From Fonticula-like sp. SCN 57-25 (lineage: Eukaryota > Nucleariida > Rotosphaerida), in assembly GCA_001724245.1 (NCBI GenBank), contig MEDX01000011.1, positions 1 through 64,000 on the forward strand: a stretch of 64,000 bases of DNA. The letters are read 5' to 3'. Below are positions 1 to 9,954 of this stretch, piece after piece. Positions within the stretch are counted from its first letter, which is position 1. Each line of letters opens with the position of its first letter. The position numbers were made by a program, and so were the translations under genes. The notes under the pieces are model-generated. The model worked only from the letters and a program-made list of their open reading frames with translations, searched no databases and had not been told where the DNA came from.

Positions 1-964
1 CGCTTCCTCTTTTGCAGCTGCTCCTTTGCCTTCTGCTGCTGCTGCTGCTGCTCTCTCGCCTGCTGCTGTTTATACAGCTGCTCCTGCGACGGCCGTGACC
101 TTTGAGGCGTCTGCGGCTCCTGGTCGGCGTCCTTGAGGTCGACGAATGTATCGGGCGAGTCGGGCGGGCTGTACTCGAGCGGCCGCGTGTGGCCCAGGTT
201 CTGCAGCTCGAGCACAATCTGGCTCGCGAGCGGCGACGAATACGGCGGCGGCGTAAACTGAGACCCCCGCCGGTTGCCCGCGGGGCTCGCCAGCGATGCG
301 GACGACTGGCCGGCCGTGAGATCGACAAACGGAACAGCGGACTCGCGGCGCTGATTGTTGTTGTTGTTGTTGCTATTGGCGTAGCGGGGCTCTGCAAAAG
401 ACGGCGTGAGAAGGCAACGTATACGAAGGGGAGGAACGCACGAAGCTTCTTGACGGCGATGTTGTGGACGGACCGCACGAGCGTCCGGCCCGCATTCGCC
501 ACATTGTGACTCGCCTGCGAAACGTTTTGCGAGATCCACTGGCCGGCGGCGCTCGGGCCTTCGCGCTCGCGGCGATTAAAGTACGAGTACTGCTGCTCCG
601 TCGTCGGCTCCTATGGGAAAACAAAACACAGCAAGGAGATCAGCGATCCGCGGCCATGCGCGCAACAAAAACACCTGGCGCGCACCGATCCAACGCCAAA
701 GAATCGCATAGTCGCATTCTTAGCCTGCGCCAGGCGTTGGCCGCCCTCGCGCATCGCGCGCTTCGGCGCCGTCTCCTTGGTCTCCACCCTAAAGTCTTCG
801 GTGCTCTCGCCCACATCCATCTGCACCTGCAGGTGACGCGCGCTCATGCTCGCGTTGTACTCCGCCCGCCGCAGGACGGGGTGCGCTGTTTGTGGTTGGC
901 GGGAATTGGGATCGCGCGCCTGTGATTGGTCAAATCTCTGGAATGTACCAGGAAGTGCAACCAT
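1..964 (-). CDS. Hypothetical Gln-rich protein, 3' end outside window
   Basis: I do not recognise this protein. The ATG is at 964. Exons read 964-686, 610-442 and 391 to the window edge, with GTGCG donors and AG acceptors that keep the frame. Exon 1 is polar and exon 2 is amphipathic (contains GQWISQNVSQASHNV). Exon 3 opens with an Asn run from a TTG/AAC repeat (about 354-372) and a Pro/Ser-rich low-complexity stretch. It then passes into a Gln/Lys-rich, probably helical tail encoded by CAG repeats near 30-75. No transmembrane segment or catalytic motif is visible. It lies 230 bp downstream of the ArfGEF gene on the same strand, so it needs its own promoter there. The gene model is well supported; the function is unknown. 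Confidence 0.6.
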
Positions 965-1193
965 CCCTCGCTATCTATCTATCCACAGCTGGCAGGCTCA
1001 AGAGTCGAAATGATGTATTCGGAATAGTAACAAAAAGGCAAAGAGACCACAAGTCTGACGGTACCCGTACACAAAGGATAGTAATGCATTTGGTATAAAC
1101 GAAGGCGGGAAACACAAAGCACTGTGGCATAGAAAAAGAGTAAACATGTACACGAGCAAAAACCCGCATTTGCTACGAGCAAACCAAAATGAA

Positions 1194-3890
1194 TTACAGT
1201 GTCTCCTCATCGCGCGCCGGCTTGCGACGCGTCGGCAGAGTCTGCATCCGCGTCAAACTGCACATTCAAACAGCGTCAGCACAGCAATCAACCAAGGCGA
1301 TTGCGTACGAATCTGAACTTGTTGCCTTCTCGAGCTCCATCGCGCTGTGGATTCCGTGGCGGCCCAGCGTCATCGACCCGGCCGGGACGGACGACCGGAT
1401 ATGCGACGCGCTGTGCGTGCTCGAGATGCTCGAGACGCTCGAAATGGTCGATGTGTCGTCCGTATCTACCGCGCGCGCGTCAGTTTCCAATAAAAGGGCT
1501 CTTTGTCAACGTACCGCTGCCCTCGCCCGGGTCGACCTCGACGATGAGCTCGTTGCTCTCCATGCTGTGTGACGACGACGACGACTTTACGCGGAAGAGG
1601 CCCGCGCGCATAGCAAACTTTCTAAACGCGCTCCTGCTGTCGGTGCGATGCTCGGTGACGAGCTTTGGCTCGACGACGATGGCGGCGCGCTTGCTGAGGT
1701 CCGTGATGAACGCCTGCAGCTTGTCGATGACGGGCTTTTGGACGTGCGACATGATGTGCGCCTGCTCGCGGATGAGCGACATGAAGGACTGCTTGTCGGC
1801 GAGCGACGAGAAGGAGAGGTATAGGAGGCGGCCCGACCCGTTCGAGACGTCCACCACGTTCTGGTGCCAGCCGCTGTCCTTGACGTCGGTGCACTTTAGC
1901 CGCGCCATGCTCATGAGGCTGCGGAACTCTTCGCGCTTGCGCTTGTTGGACTTGCAGAGCAGCACGCAGTCGTTGAAGACGTGGATGTTGCGGCTCAGCC
2001 GCGCGGGGTGCTGGATGAGGATGTCCTGGATCTCGTCGGCGCGGAACATAAACAGGTGCTGGCGGCACTCCTCCTTGAGCTCGGGCAGCGGCGCCTCAAA
2101 GTGCTCCACGATCGGGCCAAGCGGGTCCTCGGCGCGCATGCGGATCTCATTGTTCACAATCGACGAGTAGAGCTTCTTGAGGTACTCGAGCGGCAGGTCG
2201 CCGCCGTCGTTGATGCCGCGGTTGTTGCGCACAAACTGCGCCTCGGTCATGCGGTTGCGCACGTTCGGGTTGTGCGCGTCCGTGTTGAGCATCAGCGTCG
2301 AAAAGGCAAGGATGTACGCCGCGTCGGGGTTGGCAAACACCTTGCTCTCAATGGTCGCCTCGTAAAAGATGCGGCCAAACGACTCCATCATGCGGTCGAT
2401 CACCTGCGCCTCGCCGCCGACCCTAAAGTTGGAGTCGACGAGGAACTTGCGCAGCGCCAGGTCAAAGTCGAGGCCCTTAAAGTCGACCGACCGCGTGAAC
2501 GCGTCGCGGATGGGCACAATGTCGGGGTCCGACGACCCGAGGTAGTCGCCCACCTTGACATTGTTCAGCCGCTTCTCGGTGCGCAAAAAGTCGGCGATCG
2601 CCTCGTCCGTGTCCTCCACAAAGCCCAGGTTCACCAGCAGAGACAGGCCCAACGCGGGCTTGCGGTTGAACTCGTAGATGGCCGCGAGGAACTTTTGGTT
2701 CAGCTCGCCCGACGGGTTCTCAATCTTTTCCACAGAGTCCTGATTCAAAAGCAGCGCGCGGCGCGACCCAAGGCGGCGGATCTCGTCAATCGGGGTGCAC
2801 ACCGTCTGGCGAACCTTGGCGCGGTCCACCATCGCCATGAAGCGCTTGCGCACAGTGTAGTAGCGGTACCACCGCTGGATCACGCGCGCAGCAGTGTCAA
2901 GCTGGTGCGTTTCAAAATCCATATCATCAACTGAGCCAGAAAAAAAATATTAAAGGTCAGCAAAGAACATTCCAAGAGAGAAAAGGGCGCACCGAGCTTG
3001 TCGCGCAGGTCAGCGCTGCCGTCGCTTGGAATTGCCTGCGAGCCGGACGATGTGCGCCGCAGCAGGTCGCTGTAGCTGCCGAGCGAGCCGCTGCGGAGGC
3101 GGGGCGGCTCGTCCACGGCGGGGGACGGCTGGTCGTCGTCGTTAAAGGTCGCGAGCTTTGTGTTGGCGTCAAAGGAGCGCTCCCGGCGCTTGCGGCGAAT
3201 CTGCGAGCCCTCCTCGCCAAACAACTTTGGCTGCAGGCGGACGAGGCGGTCGACCGTTTTCGACATGGCGCCCGAGGCGGTGAGCTGGTCGTACTTGATG
3301 GAGCGCCGAGCTTTGGTCTCCTCCTCGGCGGGGAACGACGAAACATTGTCCTCGCGATCAACAAAGTCCTTGAGATCAAGCATGATGGCCTGGTACTCCT
3401 TTTCGGCATTGCGGCGGTCCTTACGAATCGACTTTTTGCGATTCATCTCACCTTCATTGTACTCGATGGACGCATTGTCGGTCGAGCGGCGGCGCAGAAG
3501 CTTCAGCTCAACCTCGAGCGCCTTGATGATCTCGTGCTGATTCTCAATCACAGCAGAGAGCTCCTCCATCTCGGCGGCGTGCTTCGCCTTCAGCCCAGCA
3601 ACCAGGCTGTGATCAGCCCGGCCGTCGGCCACCGACTTGGAATGCAGCGTCCGAAGCTTACGAAGCCTTGACTCGATCTCGGCCAACGTGTCGGCAAACT
3701 CAAGATCGGGCTCTGACTCCTGGAGCGACGATAGGCTAGTGCTCACCGACGGTGGCTGAAGCGTCTTGGATGCCACAGAAGAGCTATCCAGCTCTTCTTT
3801 GCTGTCCAACTTGTTGGCCGAGGCAGCTGCGGCCGCCGCGGCCGCCGCAGCCGCCGACTCGGGTGTCGTGCTATGTCTCCGTCGAAACAT
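1194..3890 (-). CDS. Sec7-PH Arf guanine nucleotide exchange factor, IQSEC/BRAG-like
   Basis: This is a GDP/GTP exchange factor for Arf GTPases, acting in membrane traffic. Four exons: 3890-2993, 2930-1515, 1465-1309 and 1257-1194. The N-terminal part has a poly-Ala run, a Ser-rich stretch and a coiled coil (about residues 65-135). An IQ motif (AARVIQRWYRYYTVRKRF) follows just after the first intron. Then comes a complete Sec7 domain that keeps the glutamate finger context (FRVGGEAQVIDRMM) and the AYILAFSTLMLNTDAHNP helix. A PH-like domain follows, and the C-terminus is Ser-rich. The IQ-Sec7-PH order is that of the IQSEC/BRAG family, known mainly from animals and some protists. The gene is head-to-head with the TMEM192-like gene (273 bp between ATGs). 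The family call is strong; the Arf preference is not known. Confidence 0.9.
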
Positions 3891-4162
3891 GTCGTTTACA
3901 CAGTCCGTTCAGACAACGGAAACGGCGAATGCGCTCGAAGGCGAGGGCGGTCGAGCGGGAAACACTGCGGGGCACTAAAACTCAAATTCCAGGTAGCAGT
4001 GCGCACCGAGATCTCAAACCACAGACCTTTGTTTTTCTTTGGTGGTTTTTCCTTCCAGAATGATGAATGTTTCAATTGAAAAGCGCAAATTGCAAACTAG
4101 GATGCTGTGCAAACTGCATTGCAAACTAGCTGGCCGGTGCGGGAGCGGACACCAGGGCGAGC

Positions 4163-5376
4163 ATGGCGGGGTACTACAAGTCAGGGGGGCAAGGAGAGGC
4201 CACCAGCATCAACCAGAGCAATGTACGGGCTTGCTTCTTTGTTATCACGGTATTGATGGCACGCGCAGGTCTACAAATATGGCGGGACTGACGCGGACGA
4301 TCTGCTGCCCATGCCGCAGATGGGGTTCGAGCCGGACGTTACGCTACAGTTCAAGAAGGTCCCTACGCTATGGATTCTTTTGCTTCAGCCCCTGCTATTG
4401 ATAGCGGTGGACGTGCTATTGTTCCTGGACTTTAACACGGACTTTTTCCCGGTGACGGGCGCCGATTCGCACTTTTTGTTTTGCGTTCTCCTTCATGTAT
4501 TCGTGTTCCTCATCGTCGTGCTCGCGGAGCGCTACGTGCAGCACTACCAGCGGCGCGCGCGCCTTATGGGCTACCTCGAGTTTTACCGGAAGACGCGGAC
4601 GCTCCGCAAGGTGCCCTCTCTAATCCTGTCGCTCGGCAACGCCGCCATCCTGATCCTCATGAGCCTGTGGCCCACCGCCGTCGAGTACGCAGGCTTTGCG
4701 CGGATCAACGTGCTTCAGGTGATCGTCACCGCTGAACTCGTCGTCTGCGCCCCTGCTTTTCTTCTCCTTATCTGTGTGGCCTTTCTCTTTCTTTATTTTT
4801 TGCTGATTTGCTCTTTGTCGCGCAGTCCGTACGTGGCAGTTCAACGCCGCACGCCCTCGTCCCGACGCGGCAGCTATGCTTGCCCCGTCGTTCGAGCCCG
4901 CGTCAAAGCTGCTTGCAGCCCCCCAGCAGAGTGGCGGTGCCGGCGCGCCTCCCACCCACGTGGAGCTCGGTTTTGGCGGCGGCGGCGGCGACGAGTACTA
5001 CAACGACGTCATGGAGCGCCAGGCTGACATGATCAAGTACCTCCAGCAGCAGAAGGAGTCGCTGAGCCTCAATATCGTGCAGCTGACCGACAGGCTGCGC
5101 CGCTACGAGCAGAGCGCGCTCGAGCCCACCGAGGTGCGATGACGAAGGTTATGGCAGCACCCGCTAACCACCTTCGCGCGACAGAGCGACTTTCAGAACT
5201 TGCTCAAGGCAAAGGACCAGGAAATGCGCGCTGCGCTTGCAGAGGTACGATGGTCCTTGAAATGAGCCTTTATGACTCACATTTGTGCCTTGCTTCTCTA
5301 GCGGGACGAGAGGATTCGCGCGCTCGAGCAGCAGGTCGCCCGTCAGGCGTCTCCGGCCGTGGAAGCCAGCGACTGA
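4163..5376 (+). CDS. TMEM192-like membrane protein
   Basis: Probable four-helix late-endosome/lysosome membrane protein of the TMEM192 family. Exon 1 is 4163-4222 and exon 2 starts at 4269. It encodes hydrophobic segments such as LWILLLQPLLLIAVDVLLF and the hairpin around LFCVLLHVFVFLIVVLAE. A later exon encodes WQFNAARPRPD and a C-terminal coiled coil (VMERQADMIKYLQQQ). Short exons 5185-5244 and 5302-5376 finish the protein. The splice between about 4722 and 4839 is uncertain. No GT donor in phase with the CGCAG acceptor at 4825 is visible, so an acceptor at 4839 (GTGGCAG) is the better fit. The gene ends tail-to-tail with CFAP20, 122 bp away. The family call rests on topology plus the C-terminal coiled coil. 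Confidence 0.7.
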
Positions 5377-5498
5377 GCGCGCGTCGACGCAGGCGTAGCA
5401 ATGTACATTTGTAGAGGCGTTACATTTATGGTTCTTATGTATCGCAGGTTATTTAAAACGTTTATTTTCTGTTGTATTGGGGCGATGCCCCGCCTTGG

Positions 5499-6186
5499 TC
5501 AGGCATTGGCAATAGGCAAGTACAGTTTGAATTCCGTGGGCAACTCCTCCTCCGTTTTCGGCTTGTCGGCAAAGTACACTCTCCTCAGCCTGCAGTTGGC
5601 GTGCACCGTGACGCTCAGCGTCTCGACAAAGCCGCTCCCGTACGCGCGCCGGACGAGATCCGCAAGGTTGAGCTGCACCTGATTCCAGCCGGGGTCCAGC
5701 CGCAGCGGCATCGTGCAGATCGCGTCCGTCACTCGTACCTCTGTCTGATAATTAGAGACGCGGAAACGCCGCTTCACGCGCTTATCGTCCATTACTTCCA
5801 CTTCAAAGGAAAAGTACCGATCAATGTTTTTTACCACAAGCACCACGATTGCTGTCGCGCCGCAAAGAGGCATGAGCAAGCGTCAGAGAAAGAGGGGCGC
5901 CGTACGAAGCTTGATGCCAAGGGTCTGAGACGGCTCCGCAGGGCAGCTCATGTAAACCTGAGATATATTGTCCGCCTGCAGCTCGTACACGGCCGATCTA
6001 ATGTCCGCATCGAGCACCACCTGGATCGATGCGGCATCGCTTTGGCACACGCGCCATAGCTGCAATGGCTTCGAGCCGAGGCTATAAAAGATAGAAAGGA
6101 GGCCCGCCTATGCGCGCAAAGTGAACGAGTGAGCGCTCGTAGGTCGAATAAGCGCGCTTGCGCACCTGGAACGTATTACGAAACAT
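5499..6186 (-). CDS. CFAP20: Cilia- and flagella-associated protein 20
   Basis: CFAP20 (Bug22/GTL3) is a small protein of ciliary and centriolar microtubules, a seam-binding inner-junction component of axonemal doublets. Three exons: 6186-6166 (only 21 nt, MFRNTFQ), 6107-5906 and 5851-5499. Family signatures include the LYSIGSKPLQ-like segment (here [12 protein letters not shown]), [43 protein letters not shown] and the C-terminal [11 protein letters not shown]. The length (about 190 residues) is typical. The tiny first exon is needed to restore the conserved N-terminus. The start faces the SWSAP1-like gene, whose ATG is only 56 bp away. The gene is missing from non-flagellated fungi, so it argues for a flagellated stage. 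Confidence 0.96.
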
Positions 6187-6242
6187 TCGGTGGCGGTGGC
6201 TCTAGCCAGGAGGCTGGTCCAATCGTTGTGCTTGCTGACGCG

Positions 6243-7194
6243 ATGACTCCCGCCAAATTTTTCGCGGCATCGGACGACGCGTCGCCGACGAGTACTGCGC
6301 TCCGGGATGCCGAGGACTATGTATATAATGCGCGTTCCGCCCTTTTACGAGGCCCTTCCGGCAGGTATGGCGCTTTTTTGTGCTACGAGCGCGCTCTCAC
6401 CCCTTCGTACTTGCCGCAGCATCCTCGCATCCCTGCTCATGCAGCTGTCGATCCGGCATGCGCAGGACCACGAGGGCGTTCTCTTCCTCGCTCCCAGCAG
6501 CGCAGCGCTGCTTTCAATAAAGGCATTCCCGACATGGTCGTCGCTGGACAAGGCCGTTCTCTCGCGCATTCAAATATGGTCCGTTTCATTTTACACCGCG
6601 CATTGTGCTTACGCGAGAGATCAGCTACTGCTCGCCCGACGAGGCCCGCGCGGTCCTTGCCTCAATACCGCTCCTGCCGCGCGCGCCGTCGATGCTTGTC
6701 CTCCACGAGCTGACGAGCATGACGGACGGGACGGCCGCCGGCCTTGCCGAAACATCCGCGCTGATCCGCAGCGCCGTCGCTTCGCTGCGGTACCCACAAT
6801 CCCTTTCTCGCCACCCTTGCGCTCACCAACACGCTACAGCCGGACGCACGGCATCGCGTGCCACGTCGTTGCCTCCGAGTCATCTGACGCGGCGACCGGC
6901 CAGACGCCCCAGCGGCACATTTCGTCGCTCCTTGCGTCGTACTTTCCGCTCCAGCTTGCCATCAGGGGTGCGCCACTAGGCAGTGTATGCGGGTGCTTAC
7001 GCGACGCACAGCCGGCGCAGCGGGTCCGCACTCATATATATTGGTGACAGAGTCAGTGTACGGTAAAAGAGACGGCCTGGGCCTCGAGATCTCCTTTACA
7101 GAGGTACGCTGGCTACTATCTGTGGTGAATGCTCACGTATGGATAGGGGCATTCGGACCTGTGTGTGAGCCAAGTGTTGCTCAACAAGAGTTAA
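6243..7194 (+). CDS. RecA-fold protein resembling SWSAP1
   Basis: Six short exons give a continuous frame: 6243-6364, 6420-6578, 6625-6789, 6840-6967, 7021-7103 and 7147-7194. The order of elements matches SWSAP1, the ATPase partner of SWS1 in homologous recombination. It has a P-loop position (LLRGPSGSILASLL), a strand HEGVLFLAPS, LSRIQICYCSPDEARAVL, a Walker B-like strand PSMLVLHELTSM, and a late segment HISSLLASYFPLQ. The Walker A lacks the usual GK(T/S), so ATP binding may be weakened or lost. Introns 2 and 6 use atypical or weak signals (GTCCGT donor at 6579). It shares a 56-bp promoter with CFAP20. The family call is from overall pattern only. Confidence 0.5.
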
Positions 7195-7376
7195 GTATTG
7201 TGTATAAATTTTGTATTATGTAAAGTAATGAAAAAGGGCGAATTGGACGCGGCGGCCACACTATCGGGCTACTTTCAGCGGGACTGCAACGCAAAGATTA
7301 TTGAAACATTGTTGCGGTTGTACATGCGAGGCGAGAGGAACTAGGCGCGGAGAGCCGCCCTAGCACCGCCACGCGC

Positions 7377-8005
7377 TCAAGTCGAAGTAGACTTTCGTGT
7401 AAAGAAAAAGTACGTAACGAAAAACACAAATACAATAAAGATTGTGAGGTAGCAGAACTGGCGGCCGTGCGGCGTGTTTGAAAAGTCGCTCAGGCGCTTC
7501 ATCGTCCCGCCCAAAAGTCCGCCCGTCCTATCAAAGTCGGTTTCCTGACGCACGCGTGAATACATAAAGCGCCAATAATATAAATGAGCGCACCATCTGC
7601 GAAATGAAGCGATTATGCTCCGTGATCTCGTGCCCGATGTCAATGGTCAGCTACAGCCAGCATCGGCATCAGCAAGCAGGTAGCGAGAAAACGGAATGGC
7701 CATGAAAGACGTACCGACTTTAACGTGCTCACACGCGCGCTGAGCATGTCCACGGCGTCGTCATTGTGGCGCTCCATAATGTCCTCGCTGCATCGCACGG
7801 TTAGTCACGATAATCTCTCTCTGCGACCAGGCATCGGGATGACGCACTTTTGCATCATGGCATGCGAGCTGGATGCCTTGGCCTCGCCCAACAGCATATT
7901 GCGCCTATTCACATCTTCATTAGCAAGCGGCGGCGGCGCGGCGCGAGAGGCGCACCGAGCGGCGTTGTTGATGCTCGCTGTCGACCGCATCCCCGGCCGG
8001 CTCAT
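7377..8005 (-). CDS. BET1: BET1 SNARE protein
   Basis: Qc-SNARE for ER-to-Golgi vesicle fusion. Four exons: 8005-7848, 7787-7715, 7650-7594 and 7544-7377. The SNARE helix reads across three exons: DDAVDMLSARVSTLKS, then LTIDIGHEITEHNRFISQM, then TDFDRTGGLLGGTMKRL. The GG(L)LGGTM(x)RL signature is specific for Bet1. A single C-terminal anchor follows (CYLTIFIVFVFFVTYFFF). The N-terminal extension of about 50 residues is Ala/Arg-rich and has no recognised domain. The gene is head-to-head with FIBP, 64 bp between start codons, with a CACGTG E-box between them. Confidence 0.94.
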
Positions 8006-8027
8006 TCACCCCCCAACACACTATGTT

Positions 8028-8033
8028 CACGTG
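8028..8033. promoter_or_regulatory. CACGTG E-box in BET1/FIBP divergent promoter
   Basis: A palindromic CACGTG lies in the 63-bp spacer between the BET1 and FIBP start codons (reverse strand context GGTCACGTGAAC). CACGTG is the core site of USF/MITF/Myc-type bHLH-Zip factors, and such a factor is encoded at 21360-22789. Binding is inference. Confidence 0.4.
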
Positions 8034-8068
8034 ACCTGACTCTTCTGTGCGTTTGTGCTTTCAGCGGC

Positions 8069-9711
8069 ATGTCGACCGAGTTTGCGGTGTTTGTCACGCA
8101 GCCCGTGCGGCTCGACTACCAGTGCTTCCAGCTGTGGGTCAAGGGCCACCCAGGTTTGCCTCTCCCGCTTTGTGCTATGTCCTGTACTGATCTTTGCGTG
8201 CCCCATTAAGTGGAGCAAGCGATCTCCTTATGGACGCCGCCGCAGTCGTCGAGTCAGCTGGGGATCGCGGCGCGCACGCACGTCGACTTTGTGCGTAACC
8301 AGTTCCAGACGCTTGACCTGCTGGAGCACTACCTGGAGTACCCGAATGGTGCGGCGCTCTCTTGATGCCCGACGTGTGCTCACATCATGCATGCTTGTCT
8401 GGCATCCGTTGGATCTTGCAGGGGAGGAGGGTCGCGCGCCCATCTTTACCGAGCAGACGGTCATCCGCCTGCCGCCACACGTCCAGTCAATCATTCTCGA
8501 CAGGTACGCAGTCTCTTTTCGCGCCTCTGTTTTCGTTTTCTTTGTCCCTAATACTCATCCCCGTGCAGCTACTATGCGCTGGACGATGCCGTGCTGCGCG
8601 AGATGATGGGCAAGAAGCTGTCGTCCCGCCTGCGCAAGGATCTCGAGGTCGTGGCGGAGGAGAGCAATCACGCCATCCAGGTGCAGAGCTGCCGGCGACA
8701 GGTGCGCTTTTAACAGCCCTTTGCGATCTTTCTCTGACGCAGTTTCCCTCCCCTGCCCAGTTTGACAATGTGAAGCGCGTCTTTCGCGAGGTGGAGGACA
8801 TGCCAGGCCACCTCCCCGAGCTCATCCAAAAAATCTTTCTTGTGTCGCCCGAGCTCGCCAGGTGCGCCTCTTTCTTGCCTTGCTATTTTTGTGACGCTCA
8901 CACGCATGCAGGCGGTACGCGCATCTCGTCTTCCTCGCAAAGAACCGCGTCGACACGACACGCAAGCGGCTGGCGCTCCTAACATTTGGTGACATTGACT
9001 TTTGCGCCGGCGTGCTTATGGAGAACTGGACGGGTGAGATGCCGGGGCAGCCGAGCTCGGAGCTCGATACGGCCTTTATTCGCGACATTGCCGAAGTGAA
9101 AAGTGCGTACCATTATTTTTATTTTGGTTGTGTTGTCTCGTTTTCCGACATTTTAATTACGTATTTTGTCTTGTTCCCGTCATTTTTGTCACTTTTCCCG
9201 TCATTTTCACCTTTAACTAAACGTTCCGCAGCCATCACGTCGCACCAGAGCGAAACGCTTGAAGAGTACAGGCTCGCGATCTGCACGACATTTGAGCATG
9301 CCGGCCGCGCCAGTGTCGCTCACAAATGTACGTCATCCTTTTTTATTGTCACTATTGCTGACGGCGGCGTGGTACAGCGCACATCAAGCAGCTCATTCGC
9401 ACGTGTCTCCACCTCGGCGCCGGCCTGCGCCTTGAAAAAGAGTTTAAGGATCTCTTGTTTGATATTGTGCGTTGTTGTTGCCGTTGCTGCGCTTCTAACG
9501 ACCTTTTGTGCAGGCCGACAAAATCATTGAGCCGAGCAAAAAGATTGGATGGAGCACGAGCGACTTTGAGCTCTTTTTCACTGCGTTTACTGAGCGGTTT
9601 TCAGGTCTACGCACGCTCGACGTCGCGGCAAAGGAGCGGTACGCGAGCACGGTGGCGCGGTTTGCGCGCGTCCTCTCGGCGGCGTCCATCAGAATGTACC
9701 GCATCGGGTAG
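8069..9711 (+). CDS. FIBP: FIBP-family protein (acidic FGF intracellular-binding protein homologue)
   Basis: Soluble all-helical protein of unclear biochemical role. In animals it was named for binding intracellular FGF1; a non-metazoan copy implies an older function. Nine exons: 8069-8153, 8211-8348, 8422-8503, 8569-8701, 8761-8861, 8912-9102, 9232-9327, 9377-9466 and 9514-9711. Family landmarks are the start MSTEFAVFVTQPV, a YYALDDAVLREMMGKKLS helix, SCRRQFDNVKRVFREVE, FLAKNRVDTTRKRLALLTF and ENWTGE. The C-terminus (MYRIG) ends where the animal protein ends. Donors are nearly all GTGCG or GTACG, the first being GTTTGC. The whole length aligns by eye with no gap, so identity is firm although function is not. 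Confidence 0.9.
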
Positions 9712-9954
9712 CGGCGCCGCTTTAGCATTCCAATTGTACTTTTAATACATGCATCTCTTTGGTATTGTGGCAGATTTATCGTCAAAGGCTTTGAAAGTCG
9801 CACTGGAAGAGCCTTAATCGAAGTGGACTTACCTTCAAATGTGCACAATCCTGCTACAGAAATATCAAGAAGCTGCTCTTCAGCTGATATGTCCTATATA
9901 TTTATTCAATGATCATCTATGGATACAAAATGGTTATGACACGAAATCCTACAC

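Noticed and set aside
1981-2934. 317-codon plus-strand open frame
   Set aside because: Antisense to the Sec7 domain exon.
6243-7194. Idea that the SWSAP1-like gene is a frameshifted pseudogene
   Set aside because: Every frame change coincides with a possible intron that has GT and AG ends and about the local intron length, so an intact gene is simpler.
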